Source: Streptomyces polyasparticus (lineage in GTDB: Bacteria > Actinomycetota > Actinomycetes > Streptomycetales > Streptomycetaceae). Taken from it: a stretch of DNA of 64,000 nt. Below are positions 43,498 through 51,257 of the stretch, in pieces. Within the stretch, counting starts at the first letter, position 1; each line of letters begins with the position of its first letter. The DNA lies in NCBI RefSeq assembly GCF_014493765.1, contig NZ_JACTVJ010000018.1, positions 124,001-188,000 of the forward strand, in the 5' to 3' direction. The notes beneath the pieces were generated by a model. That model was given only the letters and a program-made list of their open reading frames with translations, ran no database searches and was not told the DNA's origin. Both the position numbers and the translations under genes were made by a program.

Positions 43498-44547
43498 TTG
43501 GCCGCGCATCGCAAGCCCAAACCGCGTTCGCTCACCGGCTCGTTCACCGGCAACACCGCACGCACCGCACTGACCCTGGCTCTGGCCGGTGCCGCGTCCA
43601 CGACCCTCTTCGAGGGATCGGGACAGGCGGAGCCCCGGCTCACCCCGGCCCAGGTGAAGGCGAAGGTCGACAGGCTGTACCACGAGGCGGAGGTCGCCAC
43701 CGAGAAGTTCAACGGGGCGCGCGAGAAGGCCAAGAAGGCCCGCGCCGCGCTCAAGGACCTGCACGACGAGGCCGCCCGCAAGGCCGAGAAGCTGGGCGAG
43801 GCGCGTGCGGCGCTCGGGCACGCGGCCAAGGAGCAGTACCGCGCCGGCGGAATCGACCCCACGATGCAGCTGGCGCTCGCCTCCGACCCGGAGGAGTTCC
43901 TCGACAGCGCCGCCCTCGCCGAGCAGACGGCGGGCCGGCAGGCGCTGGCCGTCGAAGGCGTACGGGACGACCTCCGCGAGGTCGGGCGGCTGCGCGACGA
44001 GGCGGCAAAACGTTTCGACGAGCTGCGCGAGCACCAGGCGACGCTGAAGCAGCGCAAGGCCGAGATCAACGGCAAGCTCGAGAAGGCCCGCGAGCTGCTC
44101 GCCTCGCTCTCCCCCGCGCAGCAGGCCTCGTACGCGGCGGGCGAGTCCGGTGACCGCGCCTCGCGCGAGATGCCCCGCGGCTCGCTCGAAGCGCCCAACG
44201 CCCGTGCCGCGCAGGCGGTTTCCTTCGCGTACAGCGCACTCGGCAGCCCCTACGTGTGGGGCGCGTCGGGCCCGAATGCCTTCGACTGCTCGGGCCTGAC
44301 CCAGGCGGCCTACCGCTCGGCGGGCGTCTCACTGCCCCGTACGACGTATACGCAGATCAACGCGGGCCAGCGGGTCTCACGCGGCGAACTCGCCCCGGGC
44401 GACCTGGTGTTCTTCTACTCGGGCATCAGCCATGTGGGCCTGTACGTGGGCAACGGCCAGATGATCCACGCCCCGAACCCCTCGGCACCGGTGCGGCTCG
44501 CACCGGTGGACTCGATGCCGTTCGCGGGGGCTACGCGGGTGGTGTGA
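43498..44547 (+). CDS. Second NlpC/P60 cell-wall hydrolase with coiled-coil
   Basis: The 349-residue exported protein is a paralogue of the 41617 gene: TTG start with AAGGAAG at 43482-43488 and opening AAHRKPKPRS (compare ASHRKPRNS). A signal peptide (ARTALTLALAGAASTTLF), a coiled-coil (VKAKVDRLYHEAEVATEKFN onward) and an NlpC/P60 domain follow, with catalytic Cys in NAFDCSGLTQAAY and His in GISHVGLYVG. The Lys/Glu-rich stalk is shorter than in the first copy. It is probably a peptidoglycan endopeptidase. Its leader has hairpins and a palindrome but no recognised c-di-AMP element, so the paralogues look differently regulated. Confidence 0.94.
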   Translation: MAAHRKPKPRSLTGSFTGNTARTALTLALAGAASTTLFEGSGQAEPRLTPAQVKAKVDRLYHEAEVATEKFNGAREKAKKARAALKDLHDEAARKAEKLGEARAALGHAAKEQYRAGGIDPTMQLALASDPEEFLDSAALAEQTAGRQALAVEGVRDDLREVGRLRDEAAKRFDELREHQATLKQRKAEINGKLEKARELLASLSPAQQASYAAGESGDRASREMPRGSLEAPNARAAQAVSFAYSALGSPYVWGASGPNAFDCSGLTQAAYRSAGVSLPRTTYTQINAGQRVSRGELAPGDLVFFYSGISHVGLYVGNGQMIHAPNPSAPVRLAPVDSMPFAGATRVV

Positions 44548-44590
44548 GGGGGGCCGGGCTCCCCGAGGGGTGACGCCCGGAGGTGACGGC

Positions 44591-44971
44591 TCAGAACGCC
44601 TCGGGCCCGAAGCGCCCCCAGGCCACGAAGGCGGCGAGCAGGAAGTACACGACGTCCGCGATCATGAACTTCAGCTCGCCGCGCCGGAGCCGCACGACGG
44701 CCGCGCCGGTCATCAGCAGCATGATCCCGACGGCGGCGACGGGCACGAGCACGGGAGCGATGTCGGTGACGGCGGGCAGAATCAGCCCGAACGCGGCGAG
44801 CACCTCGACGGCCCCGATGCCCTTGACCCCGCGCTCGGAGAAGTCCTCGACCCAGTGGGCACTGGCCCCGAAGGCGTGGATCCGGTCCTTGGCGAGCGCG
44901 ATCTTCCCGGCCCCACCGAAGAAGAACGCGGCGGCGAGAAGCGCGGTGACGATCCACAGGGCGGTGTTCAT
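44591..44971 (-). CDS. DoxX-like membrane protein
   Basis: The 126-residue protein has four hydrophobic segments (LWIVTALLAAAFFFGGAGKI, IGAVEVLAAFGLILPAV, LVPVAAVGIMLLMTGAAVV, FMIADVVYFLLAAFVAWG) and the DoxX-like pattern of a short Lys-containing loop (AKDRIHAFG) with a Glu in the second helix. DoxX-family proteins are quinone- or oxidative-stress-linked, but the role of this subgroup is unknown. The ATG at 44971 follows GGGAGACACC. It is convergent with the second NlpC/P60 gene. Confidence 0.82.
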   Translation of the reverse strand: MNTALWIVTALLAAAFFFGGAGKIALAKDRIHAFGASAHWVEDFSERGVKGIGAVEVLAAFGLILPAVTDIAPVLVPVAAVGIMLLMTGAAVVRLRRGELKFMIADVVYFLLAAFVAWGRFGPEAF

Positions 44972-45084
44972 GGTGTCTCCCAGGTCGGTGGCGGGGTGGT
45001 GCTGTCCTGGGGACGAGGTGGGTGGGCGGTCTGTGACATGGACGCCCACCGGTCGTCGGATCGCCGTCGACGTGAGGCCGGCGG

Positions 45085-45774
45085 TCAGCGCCGCACGCCG
45101 GCACCGCCTGTGTGCTCCCGCGCGAAGTGTGCTGCCGCAGCGGCGACCAGGTCGGGCAGGACCCTCACTGTGTGTGGCGGTATGTGTTCGACGATGCTTG
45201 CGGCGAACTCCGGCGTGTTTTGCATGAGTTCGAGAACTTCGACGCATTGGGCGAGCAACTCGGCCAGATCCTCATGGCAGTAGTCAGGGTGTTCGCTCTC
45301 CACCACTTCGGCGATCGCCTGCTCGTACGCGTCATAATCCCCCGTCGAGAACGGCCAGATCCCCCGGTACAGCCTGGGGTACCTCGCCTTTGCCTCCCAT
45401 CCGGCAAGCGGGACCTCGCCATAGCCGGCCGGTGGCTCGCGGTCGGCCATGCGCAGCAGGGCGGCGAGGCCGCTCATGAAGGCCGGCACCGGATCATCAG
45501 CCGCGGCCGTGGCCCAGGTCTCCCGAACCTGCGGCGCACAGGATGCGAAAGGGCCCGCATCGAAGGTCTCGGCAAAGTAGTCGAGCTGGAATGCCGCATG
45601 CTGCAGCTCCCAGGCCGGAGAGCGCTTCGGGGACGCGTAACCGGTGAGGCGCGCATAGCGCAGGACCTGCCACTCCAGGGGGTCCGCCGACGGGGAGGTG
45701 CGCGCCTCGGCGGCGAGTGCGGCGAGGTGGAACAAAGGTCCGGTGCTCAGGGCGAAGTGGGCGTGGATCGGCAT
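45085..45774 (-). CDS. Unrecognised protein at the end of the toxin-immunity operon
   Basis: The 229-residue soluble protein starts MPIHAHFALSTGPLFHLAAL (ATG at 45774; earlier codons are noise) and is mostly helical, with WELQHAAFQLDYFAETFDA, RYPRLYRGIWPFSTGDYDAY and DLAELLAQCVEVLELMQNTP. It has no signal peptide or membrane segment. It lies 13 bp beyond the CdiI-type immunity gene on the same strand, which makes an additional immunity factor plausible. I recognise no immunity family in it, so this is inference from position only. Confidence 0.7.
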   Translation of the reverse strand: MPIHAHFALSTGPLFHLAALAAEARTSPSADPLEWQVLRYARLTGYASPKRSPAWELQHAAFQLDYFAETFDAGPFASCAPQVRETWATAAADDPVPAFMSGLAALLRMADREPPAGYGEVPLAGWEAKARYPRLYRGIWPFSTGDYDAYEQAIAEVVESEHPDYCHEDLAELLAQCVEVLELMQNTPEFAASIVEHIPPHTVRVLPDLVAAAAAHFAREHTGGAGVRR

Positions 45775-45787
45775 GACGTCGAGCCGT

Positions 45788-46480
45788 TCAGTCCGTCTCC
45801 GGCCCGGCGCCGTACTCTGCCCGGAACCCCCCGCCCAGCTGATCGGCGACCAGCGCCAGCCAGCCGCTCGGTGCATACGGCTGCGGCGGATCCACTTCCA
45901 TGCCCAGTTCCGCCACCGCGAGAGCGTAGTCCGACTCGTCGAGGTCGAGTGCGAGGAGTTCGTGCAGTTCGCCGGCCAGGCGGGCGGCCACCTGGGGGTC
46001 GGTGGACTCGGTGTAGTCGCGTACGGCGGTCTCGTGGTCGGGGAACTCGTCCGGCATGTCCTGGGAGAACCAGCCGCCGAGGAACTGGCCGAGTTCGGGG
46101 AAGCGGGCGTGCCATTCCCAGTGCGTACGGGGCGTGGCGGCGGGCGGGACCGCGCCCGCCTCGATGCTCGCCTTGATGTGGTCGGCGAGCACGAACAGCC
46201 AGTCCTGGACGGCGGATTCGGGCAGGCCGACGTCCGGGACCGGATAGAACTCGCCGAGGCTCAGGCGCAGGCGGCCCGGCGGGTTGCGGGCGTACTCGCG
46301 CAGCTGTGTCTCCGCCGTCGCCAGGGCCCAGGGGCGGGTGTGCCAGGTGTGGCGCAGATACGCCTGCAGCGCCTCGCTCGGCCTGTCCGGCTCGTCGTCG
46401 GCGGGCATGCCGAGGTACGCGCTGATCACCTGGTCCAACTCGCCGTAGCGGCGGTCGAATTCGAGGGGCTTCATGGGCAT
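45788..46480 (-). CDS. CdiI-type contact-dependent inhibition immunity protein (copy 2)
   Basis: The 230-residue protein contains HARFPELGQFLGGWFSQDMP followed by DHETAVRDYTESTD and a helical acidic tail (ELHELLALDLDES). This is the pattern of the CDI immunity family (CdiI_2 type). The other immunity gene here (46797) has the equivalent YRFPSLGQLLLNYFGQDG, so the two are relatives. The gene starts 14 bp after the orphan RNase A-like toxin tail and presumably once protected against that toxin. An ATG two codons inside (46474) is also possible. Confidence 0.82.
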   Translation of the reverse strand: MPMKPLEFDRRYGELDQVISAYLGMPADDEPDRPSEALQAYLRHTWHTRPWALATAETQLREYARNPPGRLRLSLGEFYPVPDVGLPESAVQDWLFVLADHIKASIEAGAVPPAATPRTHWEWHARFPELGQFLGGWFSQDMPDEFPDHETAVRDYTESTDPQVAARLAGELHELLALDLDESDYALAVAELGMEVDPPQPYAPSGWLALVADQLGGGFRAEYGAGPETD

Positions 46481-46494
46481 GGCGGAGCAGGCCT

Positions 46495-46800
46495 CTACAG
46501 GTAGATCGGGACGGTGGTGAGGACGACGAAGCCGTACGGACTGCTCGGCTCGCGCTTGAGGATCACGCGGGCGGCGCGGACGTCCACGGGGTCGCGGCCG
46601 GCCAGCATCATCGCCTGGAGCAGGACCCGCCCGACCGGCGCCTCGCGGGACGGCCAGGCGGCCTCGATGGTGAGGCGGGGGCGGGTGCTCTGGGCGAGCC
46701 AGCGGTGGATCTTCTGCTCGTTGCGGGTGACCACTTGCTGGGTGGCCCAGTGGGCGGTTTCGCGGTCGGGGTAGGCGGCCGAACGCGACAGCGCGGTCAC
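46495..46800 (-). CDS. Orphan RNase A-like toxin C-terminal fragment
   Basis: From a GTG at 46800 that overlaps the previous stop by 4 bp (GTGA), this frame encodes 101 residues: YPDRETAHWATQQVVTRN, RWLAQSTRPRLTIEAAW, VGRVLLQAMM, VRAARVILKREPSSPYGFVV, LTTVPIYL. This is the C-terminal two-thirds of the bacterial RNase A-like CdiA-CT toxin domain. The N-terminal part with the conserved His motif (HxxxRHVGKS in the complete toxin at 47514) is missing, so it is probably inactive alone and may act as a recombination cassette. It lies between two immunity genes. Confidence 0.75.
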   Translation of the reverse strand: MTALSRSAAYPDRETAHWATQQVVTRNEQKIHRWLAQSTRPRLTIEAAWPSREAPVGRVLLQAMMLAGRDPVDVRAARVILKREPSSPYGFVVLTTVPIYL

Positions 46801-47504
46801 CTGGACCACCGCGCCGGGTGCTGGTCCCGCATATGCGCCGTCATCGTGCTGCCGATGAGGGGAATCCATTCCGCCCAGGGGAGTTCGCCGGAACCCATCC
46901 CGTGTTCCTCCTCGAAGAAGGACCGCAGCGTTTCCTCGTCATGGAAGATCGCCAGGGCCTCGGCGCATTCCGCCGCGATTGCGGGCAGCGACCAGAGACA
47001 GTACGGATGCGACTGCTCGATGAAGAGCTGGAGGCCTTCCGCCTCGCTCATACCCTCCTCGGCCGCCTCGCCGTCCTGTCCGAAGTAATTCAGCAACAAC
47101 TGCCCGAGCGAAGGGAACCGGTACATGAGTTCCCTGCTGGTCGGCATCTTTCCCTGCAATCGCCCGAAAGCCCCGGACGGCCATTGCTCGACGTATTCCG
47201 CGATGTCTCGGTAGGCAGCCGGGGCATCAGCCGCCGGGTGCAGCCAGTCCGGCCTGGCGAGGTCGGCAGGAAGGCCTGGGCGTCCGGATTCCAGCAGATC
47301 CGCCGCAAGGCGGAATTCCGCGGCGACCTCGTACAGCGACCTTCCGCCGCGCCGGCTCGACTCCCACAGGGCGCGGACACCCGGTTCCCATGCCTCGAAC
47401 CCCGAATCCCGGTCCGCCGAATCCGGCGCGTGCCCGCCCAGACCCGACAAAAGGACCCGCGCCCCCTCGAACCTGAAGTGTTCGATGGATTCCTGGCTGA
47501 GCAT
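46797..47504 (-). CDS. CdiI-type immunity protein (copy 1), cognate to the RNase toxin
   Basis: This protein of about 235 residues contains LMYRFPSLGQLLLNYFGQDG, EAEGLQLFIEQSHPYCLW and ALAIFHDEETLRSFFEEEHG, matching the CDI immunity family and the second immunity gene at 45788. It lies directly downstream of the RNase A-like toxin gene, the usual place of the cognate antidote. I chose the ATG at 47504 because AGGTG lies six bases upstream; a GTG three codons earlier (47513) abuts the toxin stop. Its stop overlaps the orphan toxin tail by 4 bp. Confidence 0.85.
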   Translation of the reverse strand: MLSQESIEHFRFEGARVLLSGLGGHAPDSADRDSGFEAWEPGVRALWESSRRGGRSLYEVAAEFRLAADLLESGRPGLPADLARPDWLHPAADAPAAYRDIAEYVEQWPSGAFGRLQGKMPTSRELMYRFPSLGQLLLNYFGQDGEAAEEGMSEAEGLQLFIEQSHPYCLWSLPAIAAECAEALAIFHDEETLRSFFEEEHGMGSGELPWAEWIPLIGSTMTAHMRDQHPARWSR

Positions 47505-47513
47505 CGCACGCAC

Positions 47514-49223
47514 CTAGTTGGGAGTAGAGGTGATGATGGTGAACGGGGGATCGAGGCGCTTGGCAGGATCCGTCTCCGGATCCGGTTTGATCCGGATCTG
47601 CACGCCATGTGAGTCTTGCACATTGGGGTTCTGCGGATCGTTGAGGTAGTCGCTCTTGGAAAGCGTGCGCCCTGTGGTGAGGTTCTGGTCCTCGTACACG
47701 AAGGTCTTGGTCGGCGGATGCCAGGGTGGGCCGCTGTTCAAGTAGGCCTCGATATCGGCCTTCTTCTTGTCGAGGGTCAGCTGCGTGTACTTCTGCGCAT
47801 CGTCGAGGTTCGTGAACGACGAGGCGGCGGGGATGTTGCTCTGATCGCGAAGGCGCTGGGCGAGCTGGTCGTCCGACTTGCCCACATGCCGGTCGATCGC
47901 ATGGGAGTTGCCCATGTGTTCCTGATTGGCGAGGTCTATCGGGTATTTGTGGGCGCTCGCGTCAGCCCCTGGGACCGTCCAGACGTGTTCCCTCTTGAAA
48001 TCGTTCAGCGCCCGGGCTCCGAATGCCTCTGCCCTGGCCGATTCCGCGCGGAAGGTCGGAGCGCTGAGGTACGCCTCGTCGAGAGGCTCCTTCAAGGCGT
48101 CCATCCGCGGTATCAGCGCGTTGACCCGCCGGTTGTACTCGGTGACGATCGCATTCAGCTTGGCCGTGTCGAGATTGAGCACGATGCCCGCGCCGAGCTG
48201 GCTCGCCCCCTTGGCGACCCCCTTCACCACACCCTTGATGAGCCCCTTGACGTCGTCCATGCCGACGCCGTCCTTGAGGTTCACCTCGACCTTCGGGATG
48301 GCATCACGGATCGCTTCCTTGTAGACCTCCCACACCTCGCGGTTGATGTACACGGCTGCCTCGGCGAACTCGTACAGAAGGTCGCCGACCTTGGTCGCCG
48401 TATCGAAGAGGACCGTCATCACAGGATGCGTAGCGGTCTGCGAATTGGCCGAGTCGTGCTTCCAGCGGTAGCCCGCGGTGTTGTTCTTTCCCCAAGCCGT
48501 GGTGCCCCACAGGGAGCTGCAGAACGAGCGCATCGCGTCGTGCCATTCGCTGTTGCTCTGCTGCGTGATGCTGCTGACATTGCCGGTGAGACCGCTCTCC
48601 GCCATGGAGAGCGCCGACGTCGTCATCATCCAGGCCTGCGACAGCGAGTTGAGATAGTGCTGCTGCGGATACGGATAGACCTCCGCCACCTTCCCCATCC
48701 GGAAGGCGTGCTTCACGATCGGCCTGAGTACCTCGCGGACCGGTTCCGGCACCCACTCCAGGACGGAACGGAGGAAGTCGTCGCCACCGTCGTCGTCGCC
48801 CCACTTGAGGTTCGGTACGGAACCGTAGTCCGGGGCCTTCTCGATCACCTGGGGCGGCTGCTGTGTCGTCGCCTTCGTCTTGCCCGTCGGATCGTTGGCC
48901 GCCTCGGCCTTGGCGTAGTTGTTCGCCGTGGTCGTGAAGCCCACGGCCGCGCCGCCGATGCTGACGACGCTCCTCGCCCACACCTCCAGGAAGCGGTTGC
49001 CCACCTTGACGTAGGAGGCGGCGAACGCCTGGGGCGCGGTGCCGTAGCCGCCCGCGTCCGGGTACTCCTTCAGCTTCTCCAGGAGATCCTTGGCGCCCTT
49101 GTCCATCGGGGTCTGCTGCGCCGCGACCCCGCCCGAGACCCGGAACAGGTCGGACGGCTTGACGTCGATCGTGCCGCCCTGGCCCGGGCTCTGCGGGCCG
49201 GTCGGATTGCCCGGTCCGGCCAT
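47514..49223 (-). CDS. Polymorphic toxin with C-terminal RNase A-like domain, WXG100-linked
   Basis: The 569-residue protein has a non-enzymatic N-terminal ~430 residues: a helical start (KDLLEKLKEYPDAGGYGTAP), a long central helical region and an amphipathic Gly-rich stretch (LIKGVVKGVAKGASQLGAGI). The C-terminal domain begins NSHAIDRHVGKSDDQLAQRL, then SSFTNLDDAQKYTQLTL, ADIEAYLN, GRTLSKSDYL, VQIRIKPDPE and FTIITSTPN, which is the RNase A-like CdiA-CT fold predicted to cleave RNA. Its ATG shares one base with the stop of the WXG100 gene (TGATG), consistent with type VII export. The next gene encodes immunity. Confidence 0.88.
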   Translation of the reverse strand: MAGPGNPTGPQSPGQGGTIDVKPSDLFRVSGGVAAQQTPMDKGAKDLLEKLKEYPDAGGYGTAPQAFAASYVKVGNRFLEVWARSVVSIGGAAVGFTTTANNYAKAEAANDPTGKTKATTQQPPQVIEKAPDYGSVPNLKWGDDDGGDDFLRSVLEWVPEPVREVLRPIVKHAFRMGKVAEVYPYPQQHYLNSLSQAWMMTTSALSMAESGLTGNVSSITQQSNSEWHDAMRSFCSSLWGTTAWGKNNTAGYRWKHDSANSQTATHPVMTVLFDTATKVGDLLYEFAEAAVYINREVWEVYKEAIRDAIPKVEVNLKDGVGMDDVKGLIKGVVKGVAKGASQLGAGIVLNLDTAKLNAIVTEYNRRVNALIPRMDALKEPLDEAYLSAPTFRAESARAEAFGARALNDFKREHVWTVPGADASAHKYPIDLANQEHMGNSHAIDRHVGKSDDQLAQRLRDQSNIPAASSFTNLDDAQKYTQLTLDKKKADIEAYLNSGPPWHPPTKTFVYEDQNLTTGRTLSKSDYLNDPQNPNVQDSHGVQIRIKPDPETDPAKRLDPPFTIITSTPN

Positions 49224-49525
49224 CAGCCCGCTCCCCAGCCCCGCAGCACCGCCTGGTGTGCCGCCGCGTAGTTGATGTGCCCCTTGGTCACGACCTCATG
49301 GAGCCACTTCTGGGCCGCCTTCAGGTCCGATGCCGAGCGCTCCCACTTGTCGAGCTCGTCGATGAAGGTCTCCCGCGCCTCGCCCTCCCAGGTCAGGACG
49401 ACCTTCTCCGCCCGCCCGTGCAGCAGGTCCAGCTGCTCGTTGAGCTTCTTGAGGATGTCCTCCAGGTCCCCCGACAGCCGTTGCAGCGTCGCGAAGTCGA
49501 CTGTTATGTGCTCGTCGTCCGCCAT
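49223..49525 (-). CDS. WXG100-family protein (type VII secretion partner)
   Basis: The product is exactly 100 residues, a helical hairpin with the WxG-type turn TWEGEARETFIDEL at the centre, flanked by FATLQRLSGDLEDILKKL and SDLKAAQKWLHEVV. Proteins of this family are Esx-like export partners or chaperones for type VII substrates. It is joined by one base to the toxin gene and follows a second WXG-like gene by 17 bp. The export machinery (EccC and others) is not in the window. Confidence 0.92.
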   Translation of the reverse strand: MADDEHITVDFATLQRLSGDLEDILKKLNEQLDLLHGRAEKVVLTWEGEARETFIDELDKWERSASDLKAAQKWLHEVVTKGHINYAAAHQAVLRGWGAG

Positions 49526-49542
49526 TTCCCTATCCCCCGTGC

Positions 49543-49950
49543 TCAGAGATCCGACAGCCGGCTGCGCGGAGCGGCGGGGACGTCCGTATGCGGCGTCGAC
49601 AGCTCCGCCGCCTCCGCCTTCACGTCCGTCTCCGTCTGGATCCGGCGCAGCCGCTCCATCACGTCCAGGTCCTGCTCCGAGAACCCGTCGCGGCTCAGCC
49701 GTACGGCCTGTTCCAGGCGCTGGATGACCATGCGGATGCGTACGGCGTCCTCCGCCGCGCCCCGGTGCAGATCCCGGTAGGCGCTCGCGGCCGGGCCGCG
49801 CCAGCCCGCCTCGATGCTGTCGACGATCTCGTCCATGCGCCTGACCTGCTTGTCCAGGTACGTCTGCATGTCGTCCAAGTCGTCGGCGAGCTTGGTCAGC
49901 CGGTCGCCCGATGCGCGCAGCCCGGGCCGGCCGCCGCCGTCGCCGCTCAT
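49543..49950 (-). CDS. Second WXG-like helical protein heading the toxin operon
   Basis: The 135-residue protein is helical, with a WRG turn (SIEAGWRGPAASAYRDLH) between DRLTKLADDLDDMQTYLDKQ and RIRMVIQRLEQAVRLS, and a disordered C-terminal tail (PHTDVPAAPRSRLSDL). This fits a longer WXG100-type partner pairing with the 100-residue gene downstream. I chose the ATG at 49950 because GGGGGA lies five bases upstream; an ATG four codons earlier lacks one. The operon promoter lies between here and the divergent gene at 50136. Confidence 0.82.
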   Translation of the reverse strand: MSGDGGGRPGLRASGDRLTKLADDLDDMQTYLDKQVRRMDEIVDSIEAGWRGPAASAYRDLHRGAAEDAVRIRMVIQRLEQAVRLSRDGFSEQDLDVMERLRRIQTETDVKAEAAELSTPHTDVPAAPRSRLSDL

Positions 49951-50135
49951 CGCGTCCCCCATTGCCGTGGTCGTCAACTCTGGTCCCCCGTCGGCCACTT
50001 CCGTCACATTAGCAACGCGGTACGACAGTCCCGCAGCACGGCCGCCTGTGGAATCGATCACCGGATCCGGCACGCTCCCGGGCAGCCGGTACGGTCGACG
50101 GGACCTGTTCGACCGACCTGCGACGGACACCGACC

Positions 50136-50750
50136 ATGCCGCTTCCGCCCCCTCCCCCGCCTGCCCCGATACGCACCTGGCCCGACCGCGCCTCGATGCT
50201 CGCCGACCGCGAGCGGGCGCTTGAGGAGTTGCGCAAGCGCACGCTCCACCCCGGGCGGCTCATGCTGCTGTGGCTGACCGGGCTGCTCGCGCTCTTCGGG
50301 TGGGCGATGGTGTGCATGCCGCTTCTGATGGCCGCGAACGACGACGTGATGGCGTTCATCGTCGGGCCCTTCTGCGCGGTGCTCGGGCTCGGCGCGCTCG
50401 TCCCCGCCGTGATCATCGTGTGGCGCGGGGCGCGCACCGACCGGCGCGTACGGGAACTCACCGAATCCTGGCTGGAGTTGGACGGGGATCCGACGGTCGC
50501 GCGCCGTCTGCGGGCGCCGGGGCGCAGCCTCGCGTGGCTGCTCCTGTCGTTCCTGCCCTGCGCAGGCGGGCTGTGGGCCGCCTTCGGAGGGACGTACGCA
50601 GCAACGAATCCGTACGAGGCCGTGCTCGCGCTCGGATCCGGGACGCTGCTGTGGCTGACGGGGCTGCTGGGCGCGGCGCGGGCCTACGGGCACTACCAGT
50701 GGGTGATGCGCGACCTGGGGAACCCACGTGCGAGCGCGTCCGTTCTCTGA
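50136..50750 (+). CDS. Four-segment membrane protein of unknown function
   Basis: The 204-residue protein has a Pro-rich N-terminus (PLPPPPPPAPIRTW), a basic helix (RERALEELRKRTLHPG) and two hydrophobic hairpins (LMLLWLTGLLALFGWAMVCM with VGPFCAVLGLGALVPAVIIV; and LAWLLLSFLPCAGGLWAAF with LALGSGTLLWLTGLLGAA). A ~45-residue cytosolic loop lies between. It is divergent from the toxin operon and 36 bp ahead of the PH-domain gene, which it probably accompanies. No family is recognised. Confidence 0.75.
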   Translation: MPLPPPPPPAPIRTWPDRASMLADRERALEELRKRTLHPGRLMLLWLTGLLALFGWAMVCMPLLMAANDDVMAFIVGPFCAVLGLGALVPAVIIVWRGARTDRRVRELTESWLELDGDPTVARRLRAPGRSLAWLLLSFLPCAGGLWAAFGGTYAATNPYEAVLALGSGTLLWLTGLLGAARAYGHYQWVMRDLGNPRASASVL

Positions 50751-50786
50751 TCGACCAGACCTACGGAACGGCAGACGGGGACCCCA

Positions 50787-51152
50787 GTGGCACTGTTCGG
50801 CAATGCGCACACCATCGATCCGGGCAAGGCGTCGCAGGAGTATGCGCGGCTGCTCGGCCAGGGTGAACAGATCTATGGCGCCTACCAGTTGATACGGGAC
50901 GCCATCCTGCTCACCGACCGGCGCATGATCCTGATCGACAAGCAGGGGCTCACGGGCAAGAAGGTCGAGTACCACTCGCTGCCGTACCGCAGCATCACGC
51001 ACTTCGCCGTGGAGACGGCGGGCCACTTCGACCTGGACGCCGAGCTGAAGATCTGGGTGTCGGGGAGCGCGACGCCGATCGAGAAGACCTTCACCAAGGG
51101 GGTCAACATTTATGAGGTGCAGGCGATCCTGACGCAGTTCGTGGCGCGCTGA
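50787..51152 (+). CDS. Bacterial PH-domain protein
   Basis: The 121-residue protein matches the bacterial pleckstrin-homology family (PF08000 type): LLGQGEQIYGAYQLIRDAIL, LTDRRMILIDKQGLTGKKVE, YHSLPYRSITHFAVETAGHF, DLDAELKIWVSGSATPIEKT, and a final helix YEVQAILTQFVA. It starts at the GTG at 50787. These small beta-rich proteins form ring-like oligomers with no known enzymatic role and are often membrane-associated. It follows a membrane protein gene by 36 bp. Confidence 0.92.
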   Translation: MALFGNAHTIDPGKASQEYARLLGQGEQIYGAYQLIRDAILLTDRRMILIDKQGLTGKKVEYHSLPYRSITHFAVETAGHFDLDAELKIWVSGSATPIEKTFTKGVNIYEVQAILTQFVAR

Positions 51153-51257
51153 GGCTAGGAGCGGGGGAGGCCCGGTGGCGGGGCGGATCCGCGGGCGCGC
51201 CCCGGCCCCGGTCGGCAGGCGCGCGCCGACCCCACGGCAGGCGCGCGCCCAACACCG

